DNA of 64,000 nucleotides from Salticus scenicus (lineage: Eukaryota > Arthropoda > Arachnida > Araneae > Salticidae). The translations under genes and the position numbers were made by a program. The stretch covers positions 107,867,667 through 107,931,666 of the forward strand of contig OZ005648.1 of the NCBI GenBank assembly GCA_963930645.1, read 5' to 3'. The notes below the pieces were generated by a model. It worked only from the letters and a program-made list of their open reading frames with translations, made no database searches and was not told the origin of the DNA. Below, in pieces: positions 1 through 10,758 of this stretch (position 1 is its first letter; each line of letters starts with the position of its first letter).

Positions 1-944
1 AGCTATTTTTCAGATATTACGGGTATTGGGGTTAACAGGGTTATTGTTATGAGTTCTAGACAGGGTGGTAGATTGTTTATTGTATTTTAAATCAGCTAGG
101 TGTTCTGTTTTTGCATTCTTTTAATGCTAAACAATCCTTTATATTAATTACTATGACTACCATTTGCCCAGTCACCCACCATTTTCTCGGGACACCACAC
201 CCTCCACGCAATTTTTATCAATGTTCGGTAATTTTATGGCCATGAATTTGATTTAGTGAATGAAAAAGAATTAATTTAACACTTTAAAACAAAAACATTA
301 ATAATAGATTAAAAAAATATATGAAATGTTATACATAATTTCAGTGGCAAATCCCCCTCTAAATTTTCCCCTTGCCGCAAATGTTCATGTTTTAGAATTT
401 TCCAACTCTGTTGCCCCTCAGAAGATATTTAACAGTTAAAATACCCCCCCCCCCCCCTAAAAATCAAATTTATAGCCATAAAATTACCAAAAAATGATAA
501 AAATAAGGGACTATCCCAAAAAATGGTGGGTGATAGGGAAAAATGAGCATCATATTCAGATTCAGGAGGTCATTTTACATAAGAATTTGTAAAAATGGTG
601 TTGGGGGCAATTTTCATGCAGAGCAGTGATATTCAAATGGGTAAAGCAGAGTAAAATAAACATAAAGTTGCAATAATTTACTTTATAAAGATTCTCCTTG
701 AAAAAATACAGTATTATCTTAATTATTTGCTTAATTGAGTGGCAGTAGTTCTATGGATAAACTGCAAAAAGACTGGAAATTGGGGGGGGGGGGGGGGGTA
801 AATGAAATAAAAAATATTCTAACTCACAAATGCAATTATATTGAATATAAAACATAATACAAACAGTGAAAATATTCACAAAACAGTAAAATTATATTTG
901 TATTTCACATACTAAAGGATGTAATAAAAATTAAGTAAAAAACA
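1..944. other. AT-rich non-coding stretch with poly-C and poly-G runs
   Basis: No convincing gene is seen here. The stretch is AT-rich and holds a poly-C run near 445-459 and a poly-G run near 782-798. An inverted repeat (168-535) is listed separately. Confidence 0.6.
168..535. repeat. Inverted repeat, about 80-bp arms
   Basis: The segment near 168-252 (starting with CACCCACCATTTT and running through GGTAATTTTATGGC) reappears as its reverse complement near 466-535. The arms are diverged and separated by about 210 bp, as in a decayed terminal-inverted-repeat element. No transposase or clear target duplication is visible, so the class is unknown. Confidence 0.6.
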
Positions 945-1395
945 AAAAAACATTTTTTTTAACAGTAGAAGCTTTTTATTGTGGAGCCCTGAAAATCATA
1001 AAATAAAAAATTATTCTTGCTTGCAAAGACATGCTATAAATAAATTGAAGTTTCAACATCAAGAAAATTTTAGAGAAAGATATAAATATTTCATTTTTGC
1101 AAGAGATGAAAATTTTTAAATATTTTAAAAAGCTATCAAGACCACTATTCTTAGTCATTAGTTTCTACATAAGTATTTGTTAAACCATAAATTTCAAAGG
1201 TCTTGATAGCTTTTTAAAATATTTTGAATATTTAAAAATTTTCATCACTTGCAAAAGTGAAGAATCTATATTTTTTTCTAAAATTTTCTTAGCATTGAAA
1301 CTTTTATTTATTTATAGCATGTCTTTGCAAGAATAAATTTTTATTTTGTGCTTTTCAGGGCTCCACAATAAAAAGATTCTGTTGTTAAAAAATGT
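945..1395. repeat. Large imperfect palindrome, about 190-bp arms
   Basis: The sequence at about 945-1144 is mirrored as reverse complement at about 1198-1395. Landmarks are GGGCTCCACAATAAAAA at the outer edges and CTTGATAGCTTTTTAAAATA at the inner edges, around a loop of about 50 bp. A third, direct copy of the arm lies at about 1655-1865. This marks a dispersed repeat unit inserted in both orientations, or a foldback element. Confidence 0.75.
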
Positions 1396-2530
1396 TTTTT
1401 TTACTTAAATTTTTATTTTCTGCCTTTTAGTTATAAAAAAAATGAATAAAAAATTCTTAGGATACTGTGTAGTCTTTGAAAGATTTTCTTTTATCAATTG
1501 ACAGCTTTTCTATTAATTATTTGCAAAAATTAACATCAGCCCTTGGAGAATTAAATCCAAGACATGCCTTAACCAAAAATCAAAGAACAGTAAAGTCATA
1601 GAACATGCTAAAAGATTCCAACAAATACTTATACAAAAAGAATTTTTGTTTTTGAATGCTTTTTAAGATATTTTGAATATTTAAAAATTTTTCTCTTGCA
1701 AAGTGAAATATTTATACATTTTTTTAAAATAGTTAAATTTTTGTGTTTCAATAATATTCTTTCTTATTGTTGAAACTTTTATTTATTTTTTTATAGCATG
1801 TCCTTGCAAGAATATATTTTTAATGCTTTTTAAGGCTACACAATAAAAACTTCCAGTTTTTTTTTTTTTTTATTATTATTTATTTATTATTATTTTTATT
1901 CTTGTGTGTAACTAAAAGAAGCTACTTAAAAAAATTAATCAAAAATTTTTAGGATAGTGTGTAGACAATGAAGGATCTTTATTTTACCATTTGATATCTT
2001 TCCTACTAATTATATGCAATAAAGTAACACACCGGTCTTCAAACTTACATACAACCATCGCATTATCAACATAACGTTCTATCCTAACAAGTGACAAATA
2101 AAGATGCTAACATTTACGTTAAAGTGGGGGCATTTTGTTTTTCAGTGTGACACGATGACAAAATCCAATTCCAATAAAAAGCTTCTAACAAAAATATTTA
2201 TTTATGTACTTTTTATTTTGTGCTTTTTTAATATCTAAAAAAAAAGATCCTTAAAAACTCTTCAAAAATTCTTAGGATACTGTGTAGTCAACGAAAAATT
2301 TTCTTTTATCAATTGACACCTTTTCTACTGATTATCTGCAAAAATTAACATGCCGGACCTTCGGGGATCGAACTCACGACTACCACGTTATTAACTTGAT
2401 GCTCTAACCAACTAAGCTAAGGAACGACAAATGATATAATTTATATTAACTTCAAAATGGAGGCGCCTTGTTTATTAGCGTGACGCAAAGTGTGACAAAG
2501 TCAATTTCATATAAAAAGCTTCTAAAATTA
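1198..2530. repeat. Diverged tandem composite repeat (three partial units)
   Basis: Two modules recur. Module A (CTTGATAGC to CTCCACAATAAAA) lies at about 1198-1395 and 1655-1865. Module B begins near TTCTTAGGATACTGTGTAG and continues to AAAAGCTTCTAA; it lies at about 1440-1575 (truncated), 1945-2195 and 2265-2525. The last two B units both contain a tRNA-like segment followed by GTGACAAARTC. A fragment of the same head may lie at about 2600-2650. This looks like a tRNA-derived SINE family that amplified locally. Confidence 0.65.
2357..2423 (-). pseudogene. tRNA-Ile(AAT)-like segment inside a SINE-like repeat
   Basis: On the minus strand an A-box (TAGCTTAGTTGG), a possible AAT anticodon in a TTAATAA loop and a B-box (GAGTTCGATCC) occur in tRNA order and spacing, and the text resembles eukaryotic tRNA-Ile. 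The acceptor stem pairs imperfectly and the molecule is a few bases short of a normal tRNA. A diverged copy lies upstream near 2030-2110. It is therefore best read as the tRNA-derived head of a SINE, not a functional tRNA gene. Confidence 0.6.
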
Positions 2531-2748
2531 ATAAACAAAAAAGTATATTTACAATGAAACTAAGATACAATCTGTAAGCTAATTTATGTACTAAATTAAC
2601 ACTGGCATTACGCCGTTCTTCGCATACCTACAACTACGAACAGCTCTCATGAAAAAACAAACTTTTTTCTCATATTATGGAAAATGGATGATTATAATTA
2701 TGCAGTTTGCTTGTTTAAGAATAAAATTAAAAAAAATTTCATGTTAAC

Positions 2749-2970
2749 TGTCATAATATTTGTATGATTGTTTGGCAACACCATGTTTTATGTTATAGAG
2801 TTGGCAACAGTCCATATTTGTTCTCTTCTCAGTTATGTTGTAAGTACGCAGTTGTGTGTTTGACGTTCTAATAAATATGTGCTGCGAAATGGTTTCGCTT
2901 AGTGAATTGGTTAGTTTTATATTAGTTTTAATCTTAAGTAATTCTGCTAAATATATATAGGAACGTTACA
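2749..2970 (+). repeat. 5' LTR (222 bp)
   Basis: It starts TGTCATAATA and ends GGAACGTTACA. Compared with the 3' LTR it has 18 extra bp (around 2893-2910) lying between two TGGTT repeats, and G instead of A in the last decamer. The AATAAA inside it (near 2870) may be the polyadenylation signal. The TG...CA ends are canonical. Confidence 0.92.
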
Positions 2971-2982
2971 TGGTGTCAGAAG
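2971..2982 (+). promoter_or_regulatory. Primer binding site, tRNA-Leu type
   Basis: TGGTGTCAGAAG follows the 5' LTR without a gap. TGG pairs with the CCA end of a tRNA and the rest fits the 3' end of arthropod tRNA-Leu, which some gypsy-class elements use. The tRNA assignment rests on about 12 bases. Confidence 0.75.
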
Positions 2983-3048
2983 GAAAATTATTGTTTGAAA
3001 GTAAAAATTACGGTATTATAAGTATTTGCAATAATAGTAGTTTTTAAA

Positions 3049-6000
3049 ATGCCTGGCGAGAGTGCTTCAAGTATTAATGTAAATGCTCGTCTTCCACGTG
3101 AGTTGGAAGTTACTGAGGATGGAATGGCAGTTAAATGGAAACTGTGGAAACAAACGTTTAACTTTTATGCAACTGCCACGCAATTATCGACGAAACCGAA
3201 GGAAATACAAGCAGCTACATTTATGTCGGCAATTGGGCCTGCAGCAACAATTGTGTTTAATACTTTCGACTTGAATGAAGATGATAGTAAAGATTTAAAG
3301 AAGATTACTGATAGGTTTGATGAATATTTTTCACCGAAGCCTAATGAAACGTATACTCGATATTTATTTTTTAACTTAATGCAAGGTAAGCTTGGAACTT
3401 TTGATTCTTATTTAACAAAATTAAAAACGAAAGTAAGTGACTGTTCTTTTGGAACTTTGCAAGATAGCTTATTACGTGATCAAATTGTTCGAGGAATTAG
3501 TTCCGATAAAGTTCGTGAATTGTTATTATCGGAAAGAGAGTTAACTTTACAGAAAGCTATTGATATTTGTAGAGCAAGTGAGCAGGCTACTAATCAGTTA
3601 AAAGAAATGCATAGTATAACCACATCTAATGAGAAAGAAATTTTAGCGATACGAAAAGCGAAAAATAAAAATTCTAGTGATAAAGCTTTTAACTTGAAAA
3701 TTTATTCTAGTAAACAAAATAAAGTCTGTTGGCGTTGTGGTTTAACTCATGAATTTAAAAATTGTCCTGCTTTTAATGTAATTTGTAAAGCTTGCTCTAA
3801 GAAGGGTCATTATGCTCGTCAGTGTAGAATTAAACTGAAACAGAATACAGGGTCTTATAATTTTTATAATAAAAAAGTTCATGAGCTTAAGGAGGATTCT
3901 GATGAAGACTTAAACTGTCAATCTTTGCATATTGGGGAATTGATAAATGTTGATAGTAAAAATGCCTGGTTTACCACAGTTAAATTTAATGATGACATGC
4001 AAGTTAAATTTAAACTTGACACAGGTGCTGAAAGTAATGTGATAACTAAAGATGTCGTGAATAAATTATCACTATCTATTTCAAAAACTTCAGTACAACG
4101 TTTAAAATCATTTAATAATCAATATACACCTGTACTAGGAGAAGTAAAATCTGTGTGTTCTGTAGATGGTAAATCAGTTAGTCTAAAATTCTTGGTAGTT
4201 GATGGTAATTATAACTGTATATTAGGATGTAAAACTTGTGATAATTTGGGTTTAATTAAACGAAATGTGAATGTTTTGCAATTAAATGAATTTAGTGAAG
4301 AAATTCCAAAGGAAATATTTGAAGGTATAGGATGTATTAAAGATTTTGAATATGACATTGAATTTGAAAATAATGTTACGTTCTCCATACACCCACCTCG
4401 TAGAATACCTTATGCTTTAAGAGATGTTGTTAAGAAAGAGATTGATTTAATGGTTAAGATGAATATTTTAAAACCAGTCACTGAACCTACACCTGCTGTT
4501 AGCCCATTGGTTATTGTTAAATCTGGTGACCGTGTTCGCTTATGTTTGGATCCAACTGATATAAATAAAGTAATTAAGCGAAGACATTTTCCTCTTAAGA
4601 CTGTTGAAGATATTGCGGCAAGAATAGGAAAAGTTAAATTCTTTACTCTTTTAGATGCCAAGAAAGGATTTTGGCAATTGAGGGTTACTAAGAGAACTTC
4701 AGAATATTTAACTGTCAATACACCTTGGGGACGATTTTCCTTTTTAAGGGTTCCATTTGGACTTGCTTCAGCCCCCGAAATTTTTCAACAGGTGATGCAA
4801 AGTATTTTGAAAGATTTTCAAAATGTAGAATGTTCCATGGACGACATATTATTATGGGCTAACACTGAAGATGATATGAAAAATTGGACCCATAAAGTTA
4901 TTAAAAGACTCTTGGATTATGGTGTGCGTTTAAATAAAGAAAAATGCCATTTTGGGAAAACTAAAGTTAAGTTCTTAGGCCATTTATTTACTTCTGATGG
5001 TATTGAGATTGATCCATCAAAGGTTACAGCTATTAAACTGTTAAAAACTCCCACTTGTTTATCAGAGTTGCAGAGATTCATTGGTATGGTTAATTATGTT
5101 TCAAAGTTTGTTCCAAACTATTCTACAATCTCTGAGCCTTTGCGAAGATTACTTCAGAAGAATGTATTATGGGACTGGTCCAAAGATCAAGAAGATGCTT
5201 TTGTTAAATTAAAAGAAGCACTCCAAAATGCACCGAAATTAGCTTATTATGACGTCAATAAGCCGGTGGTGGTTTCTGTTGATGCTAGTTCTCATGCTAT
5301 GGGAGCGGTTCTCTTACAAGAGGGTAGACCTGTAGCCTATTCAACTAAAGCCTTGACACTTACTCAAAAACGCTATCCACAAATAGAAAAGGAAGCTTTA
5401 GCTATTCGTCATGGTTGTAAAAAATTTCACGATTATATCTATGGTAAATCTGTTGTGATAGAAACGGATCACAAACCTTTGGAGTCTATTTTTAAAAAGC
5501 CGTTGCAGTCAGCACCACCTCGTTTACAACGTTTGCTTTTTGATGTGTTGCAATATTCTCCGGTTATTGTTTATAAAAGTGGCAAAGATATTCCAATACC
5601 AGATGCTCTCAGTCGTGACTGTGAAATTGATTCTATTGAAGAGTGTTTAGACGAAGAAACTTTTGAAGTAACTGTTGATGTTCCTTTTCCAGTATCGTTA
5701 TATCCAGAAATGTTGTCTGCAGTGAATGAAGATGATGAATTACAACAATTAAAGTCTTTAATCCTTAATGGATGGCCAGCGACTGTTCAAGAAGTTCCCC
5801 AAGAGCTTCGTAAATATTGGAACTATCGAGATGAGTTGTCAGTTTATGAAAATCTTTTATTCAAATCTGAGCGACTTATTATCCCTAAGAGTCTCCAAAA
5901 TCAGTATTTAAAACTTATCCATCAGGGACACTTGGGAATTAATCTTTCACTGCGTAGGGCACGTGAAATTGTATTTTGGCATGGTATGTCACAAGATGTC

Positions 6001-7017
6001 ATAACTTATGTACAACAGTGTGCTATTTGCCAACAAACATCAAGAGCACCCAACACCGAGCCTTTGTTAATGAAACCTGTACCATGTTTTCCATGGCAAA
6101 GAGTTGCTTCTGATTTGTTTGAATTTAAAGGAAAAACCTATTGCCTTGTTGCTGATAGTTATTCTGGTTATTTTGAGTTTAAGGAATTGAATCATCCAAC
6201 ATCACATGCTGTAATTGAATTCTTAAAGGATTGTTTCGCAATTCATGGTATACCAGATGTTTTGGAGTCTGATAATGGACGTGCTTACCATTCAGAAGCT
6301 TTTCGACAATTTACACTTTCCTGGAAAATCAAACATATAACATCAAGCCCACATTATCCAAAGTCTAATGGCTTAGCAGAACGTTATGTGCAAGAAGCTA
6401 AATTGTTACTTAAAAGATCTTATATTGAAAAAATTGATTACAGATTGTCATTACTAAATTGGAGAAATACTCCTCGTAATAACTTGACCTCACCTGCAGA
6501 AAGACTTTTTGGACGTTCTACTAGAACTTTAATTCCCATACACCCATCTCTACGTTTGCAACGAGAATCATCATCTATACCCCTTCAGTTAGTCAGGGAG
6601 AAACAGCGACTTAGCTCAACGACTGCGAGTGTTCAATCTCCAGTGTTTGTGGAAGGAGAAAAAGTAAAACTTAGAGTATCCCCACGAAATTGGATTCCTG
6701 CTGCTATTACTGGTACTACAGATGCTCCTAGATCCTATATGGTTACTACTGAAGATGGTAGCACATTTAGACGGAATTCAGGAGTGATACAGAAAACAAA
6801 AGCAGACATTCCTCCAAATAGAGAAATTGTAGTTCACCCATCAGCTCAGCATAAAACTTCTGAAGATCCAGGTCCTTTGACTCAATTAGATCCAAAACCT
6901 ATAAGAACTTTTGACAATTTAGACTCTAATAATTCTTATAAGACTAATAAACTTTCTCGAACTGTGACCACCCGTTCTGGCCGAGTTGTTAGACCACCAG
7001 AACGTCTTGATTTGTAA
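3049..7017 (+). CDS. Gag-Pol polyprotein of Ty3/gypsy element
   Basis: This is one uninterrupted 1,322-residue frame; the first ATG lies 78 bp after the 5' LTR. Gag occupies about residues 1-265 and ends in two zinc knuckles (227-239, with unusual C-x2-C-x3-H-x4-C spacing, and 246-259, canonical CCHC). The aspartic protease carries DTGA at 324-327. Reverse transcriptase spans about 440-690 with LDPTDIN, FFTLLDAKKGFWQL and FGLASAPEIFQ. Its catalytic box reads SMDD (596-599) where YxDD is usual; both aspartates are kept. RNase H begins at about 740 with VSVDAS (Asp745). Integrase has an HHCC zinc finger from His958 and a D-D35-E core at Asp1022, Asp1075 and Glu1111. With no stop or frameshift the protein could be active. 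Gag and Pol are fused in one frame, so no frameshift signal is needed. The encoded enzymes copy and integrate the element. Confidence 0.93.
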   Translation: MPGESASSINVNARLPRELEVTEDGMAVKWKLWKQTFNFYATATQLSTKPKEIQAATFMSAIGPAATIVFNTFDLNEDDSKDLKKITDRFDEYFSPKPNETYTRYLFFNLMQGKLGTFDSYLTKLKTKVSDCSFGTLQDSLLRDQIVRGISSDKVRELLLSERELTLQKAIDICRASEQATNQLKEMHSITTSNEKEILAIRKAKNKNSSDKAFNLKIYSSKQNKVCWRCGLTHEFKNCPAFNVICKACSKKGHYARQCRIKLKQNTGSYNFYNKKVHELKEDSDEDLNCQSLHIGELINVDSKNAWFTTVKFNDDMQVKFKLDTGAESNVITKDVVNKLSLSISKTSVQRLKSFNNQYTPVLGEVKSVCSVDGKSVSLKFLVVDGNYNCILGCKTCDNLGLIKRNVNVLQLNEFSEEIPKEIFEGIGCIKDFEYDIEFENNVTFSIHPPRRIPYALRDVVKKEIDLMVKMNILKPVTEPTPAVSPLVIVKSGDRVRLCLDPTDINKVIKRRHFPLKTVEDIAARIGKVKFFTLLDAKKGFWQLRVTKRTSEYLTVNTPWGRFSFLRVPFGLASAPEIFQQVMQSILKDFQNVECSMDDILLWANTEDDMKNWTHKVIKRLLDYGVRLNKEKCHFGKTKVKFLGHLFTSDGIEIDPSKVTAIKLLKTPTCLSELQRFIGMVNYVSKFVPNYSTISEPLRRLLQKNVLWDWSKDQEDAFVKLKEALQNAPKLAYYDVNKPVVVSVDASSHAMGAVLLQEGRPVAYSTKALTLTQKRYPQIEKEALAIRHGCKKFHDYIYGKSVVIETDHKPLESIFKKPLQSAPPRLQRLLFDVLQYSPVIVYKSGKDIPIPDALSRDCEIDSIEECLDEETFEVTVDVPFPVSLYPEMLSAVNEDDELQQLKSLILNGWPATVQEVPQELRKYWNYRDELSVYENLLFKSERLIIPKSLQNQYLKLIHQGHLGINLSLRRAREIVFWHGMSQDVITYVQQCAICQQTSRAPNTEPLLMKPVPCFPWQRVASDLFEFKGKTYCLVADSYSGYFEFKELNHPTSHAVIEFLKDCFAIHGIPDVLESDNGRAYHSEAFRQFTLSWKIKHITSSPHYPKSNGLAERYVQEAKLLLKRSYIEKIDYRLSLLNWRNTPRNNLTSPAERLFGRSTRTLIPIHPSLRLQRESSSIPLQLVREKQRLSSTTASVQSPVFVEGEKVKLRVSPRNWIPAAITGTTDAPRSYMVTTEDGSTFRRNSGVIQKTKADIPPNREIVVHPSAQHKTSEDPGPLTQLDPKPIRTFDNLDSNNSYKTNKLSRTVTTRSGRVVRPPERLDL

Positions 7018-7068
7018 ATTTTGTATATAGTTTTTATTTTATCATTATTTTAAATTTTTTTATTTCCT

Positions 7069-7080
7069 TTAAAGGGAAGA
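7069..7080 (+). promoter_or_regulatory. Polypurine tract before 3' LTR
   Basis: The purine run AAAGGGAAGA ends exactly at the first base of the 3' LTR (7081). In LTR elements this position primes plus-strand DNA synthesis. Confidence 0.8.
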
Positions 7081-7284
7081 TGTCATAATATTTGTATGAT
7101 TGTTTGGCAACACCATGTTTTATGTTATAGAGTTGGCAACAGTCCATATTTGTTCTCTTCTCAGTTATGTTGTAAGTACGCAGTTGTGTGTTTGACGTTC
7201 TAATAAATATGTGCTGCGAAATGGTTAGTTTTATATTAGTTTTAATCTTAAGTAATTCTGCTAAATATATATAGGAACATTACA
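7081..7284 (+). repeat. 3' LTR (204 bp)
   Basis: It starts TGTCATAATA and ends GGAACATTACA, followed by the target duplication TTAAC. It lacks the 18 bp present in the 5' LTR. The tandem duplication described next begins inside it at 7176, so its last 109 bp recur at 9945-10053. Confidence 0.92.
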
Positions 7285-7956
7285 TTAACAAACTAAGAAA
7301 GCATAAGGTGACAAGTAAATAAATATCTGTACACAAAGGACCATTCAACATGATTTTTAGCTAAAATTTAAAAAATCTTTCTATATACATTTATGTTTCT
7401 ATTAATTTTATAATTTACCTCACAAAAATATTCATTACAACATAAATTTATTAAAAAGTAAATAAATGTATTACATCACTGAATTTGACATGGTACACAC
7501 TATAAATTTCTGAATTTTATCAGTGCATTTTCCCCAATTATATCTTCTACAGTCGTCTACATTTTAGAAAAAGTCAAGAAATGATATAGATAGTGAACTA
7601 AATATGTTGTGTACAACTAAATTTGATTTCCGGCCAACATAACAGCTGCTGTAATTCTAGTGTTAAGACAGTGGCACAGACAAGCCAACATTTTAATTTA
7701 TTCTGGTGTATTTTAAATACCCGCTTTTTTTTCACAGCACTTTATTTGTAGTGAAATTTTCTTCATCAATGTGTAATTGCAATTAAATAGGAAGAAAAAA
7801 TACCCTTCTAGAAAAGTGGTAGGAAAAAAAAAAGGCAGGTACAAACACTGCACCAGAATAAATACAGTTGGCATGTATGATACCGAACTTTACAGTACAG
7901 TAAAAAAAATAAAACAAAAGCAACATAACTTATTTATTTCATTACATTTTTTCTTC

Positions 7957-7988
<32 letters not shown>

Positions 7989-9944
7989 TGCTTTTGTTTC
8001 TTCTTGAGAAAACTTTTTTTCATAATCCCAATCTTTTCCTGTGCCTGCAGATGCTGGATAATCAGGAGTTTACTGCATGTTTGTTATTTTACATTGAGTA
8101 TATACATTTGCTCCAACCCTTATGCTTATGTAAGATTTTTTTAAACTGTTGATCAGAAACTAAATACAAATATTAAAGATTTTTACAATATTTTTGTGTA
8201 ATTAATTATATTCTAATAGACGTATAAATTTGACAGTTCAACAAAATGGGGGGGGGGGGGGGGAAGTGATGTGATAGCAATATATAAAACAAAACAATTT
8301 GTCTATATTTTACAAAACATACCCCACAAAATTGGTATATATTTACAAATTATGCTTTAGAAATTAGATTTTTCACAAACTGCTATTTTTTTTAACCTGA
8401 TTTTAAGTCTTAATGAATAATAGACACAATATTAAAACATTTAAAAAAAAAAAAGGTGACTTACATAAGATATAAACACTTCTGAAGATTGCTGAGAGCA
8501 AAATATTTTATTCCTAGATTAAATGCTTATTATGAAAAAGCATCAAATCCTTACATAAGATTTTACATATACAAGAATCAAAATTGAAAACAAAATTATA
8601 AGATAGCAAATAAATACACTTAGTTTCAATTACAATACTAAAATAAAACTACTATTATGTAAAAGATGAGAAATAAACAATCTCAAAATTTTTACCAATG
8701 TATTCAATACTGTCTTTATAATTAGGGATTGTGAATAATAACTGATGAAAATTTCTTTGAAATTTTAAAATTAGTTACACAAAGTAATAATTTACAAATT
8801 AATGTAAATATACAACAGCTCAAACTTTTTCGTTCATAAAAACTATTTATATATGAAATCAACAAAGGTGAATATCTCATTCAAAGTAATTTGGAGCAGG
8901 TAGTTAACTAACACAGTTCAAAATTTAACATCCAGGCCATGCATCTTCACGATTTTTTCGCATCACAAAAGTAATTTTGTTAGTCATATCTTCACTATAA
9001 ATAGCTTTACATATTTCTATATTAACACGACGTCTAGTCTGCCAAGGTTTTTCGTAGTATCGTCGTCTTCTAAAATGTTAAAAAATTCCTTCAGAACTTA
9101 ATATTCTATTCAGTACAGCAACAGCACCATCCACATTCCCATTTGTGACCAGTACAGTTCTCGCAATAAATTTTGCATGCCTCATTTTAAAAAAAATATC
9201 CACTTGCTCAAATAATGAAAAGAATATTCCCTGGACAATAAAGATCGTTGCTCAGAAAAAAAGTAAACTAGCTCGATTTCATAATCCGTGATAATCTATA
9301 ATAATAATATATAATAAAATAAAAACATAAAAGTCTCACTTTTCACGGTCGGCGTTAGTTCACATCCATCGGCAGTCGTGACGTCAGAAGGGGGTGTGTC
9401 TAAAGAGTTAAAAGGAATCCGGCAATTTTGCATGGATTTTATTTTGTGTCGTTGTCAAAGCTTAGAAAGGTAGTTTTGCATGTTCTGTTTATGCCAGAAT
9501 AATGAAATATATATGCAGAAATAATAATGAGATTTCGTTTGAGGAATTTATAATTGTTTTGCAAGAACAATATAACACGAAATTAAAAATTATCTAAATT
9601 TGTTTGCTTCAAAAGCGACAAGGTTTTCATTGAAGTAAAATATAGTACAATCGTAAAATTTTGATCCATTAGTGATTCTTTTCTAAACATTCAGAAAAAA
9701 AAAAAAAGAAAAAGAAAAAAATGTTTTTAATGCTTTATTGACAATCTGCTTGTGATGTGTAATGGTTAATTTCATTTGTGACAGACATATCACACAGCTT
9801 TCTTGTTCAATTTTAAATATTAAATTTAAATTTAATGAATTTTGGTGTTCCGTTATATCTATATGTTTTTCTTATAAATAATACATTTTTTTTTTTTTTT
9901 TTTTTTTATCTAAAGAAAAAATAATTACATTTACTAAGGTAAAT
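7176..9944. repeat. Tandem segmental duplication, copy 1 (2.77 kb)
   Basis: The stretch from GTACGCAGTTGTG at 7176 to about 9944 recurs directly next to it at 9945-12717. The copies differ mainly in homopolymer lengths (poly-A near 7962, poly-G near 8247, poly-T near 9890), plus at least one base change at 9080. Copy 1 contains 109 bp of 3' LTR, the target site, about 1.6 kb of AT-rich non-coding DNA, the mRpS21 pseudogene and its upstream region. The junction reads GGTAAAT/GTACG, with a few bases of GTAA microhomology. Confidence 0.93.
8925..9185 (-). pseudogene. mRpS21: mRpS21 copy with premature stop (bS21m pseudogene)
   Basis: This is the copy-1 counterpart of the intact gene at 11689-11949. 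It aligns over its whole length without a length change. One base differs: A at 9080 where copy 2 has C at 11844. On the minus strand this turns codon 36, GAA (Glu), into TAA at 9078-9080. Translation would stop after 35 of 86 residues, before the conserved basic RRRYYEKP segment that characterises bS21m. The upstream region is shared with the intact copy, so transcription may continue. The change could also be an assembly or base-calling error, because the base sits in a run of A. Confidence 0.85.
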
Positions 9945-10727
9945 GTACGCAGTTGTGTGTTTGACGTTCTAATAAATATGTGCTGCGAAATGGTTAGTTT
10001 TATATTAGTTTTAATCTTAAGTAATTCTGCTAAATATATATAGGAACATTACATTAACAAACTAAGAAAGCATAAGGTGACAAGTAAATAAATATCTGTA
10101 CACAAAGGACCATTCAACATGATTTTTAGCTAAAATTTAAAAAATCTTTCTATATACATTTATGTTTCTATTAATTTTATAATTTACCTCACAAAAATAT
10201 TCATTACAACATAAATTTATTAAAAAGTAAATAAATGTATTACATCACTGAATTTGACATGGTACACACTATAAATTTCTGAATTTTATCAGTGCATTTT
10301 CCCCAATTATATCTTCTACAGTCGTCTACATTTTAGAAAAAGTCAAGAAATGATATAGATAGTGAACTAAATATGTTGTGTACAACTAAATTTGATTTCC
10401 GGCCAACATAACAGCTGCTGTAATTCTAGTGTTAAGACAGTGGCACAGACAAGCCAACATTTTAATTTATTCTGGTGTATTTTAAATACCCGCTTTTTTT
10501 TCACAGCACTTTATTTGTAGTGAAATTTTCTTCATCAATGTGTAATTGCAATTAAATAGGAAGAAAAAATACCCTTCTAGAAAAGTGGTAGGAAAAAAAA
10601 AAGGCAGGTACAAACACTGCACCAGAATAAATACAGTTGGCATGTATGATACCGAACTTTACAGTACAGTAAAAAAAATAAAACAAAAGCAACATAACTT
10701 ATTTATTTCATTACATTTTTTCTTCTC

Positions 10728-10758
<31 letters not shown>

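Larger units (their letters stand above)
2749..7284 (+). mobile_element. Complete Ty3/gypsy LTR retrotransposon
   Basis: A 4,536-bp element is bounded by direct LTRs that begin TGTCATAATA and end GTTACA or ATTACA. It is flanked by a perfect 5-bp target duplication, TTAAC, at 2744-2748 and 7285-7289. It has a primer binding site directly after the 5' LTR, one long gag-pol frame, and a short purine tract just before the 3' LTR. The LTRs differ by one visible substitution and one 18-bp length difference, so insertion was recent. The domain order (protease, RT, RNase H, integrase) is that of Ty3/gypsy. The two-knuckle Gag and single fused frame recall the mag-like branch, but that placement is inference. 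Confidence 0.93.

Noticed and set aside
2357..2423. Functional tRNA-Ile gene
   Set aside because: Acceptor and anticodon stems pair poorly, it is a few bases short, and related copies sit in the same repeat.
7777..7962. 61-residue Lys-rich frame present twice (also 10546)
   Set aside because: AT-rich, ends in poly-A, no family, and repeated only because of the segmental duplication.
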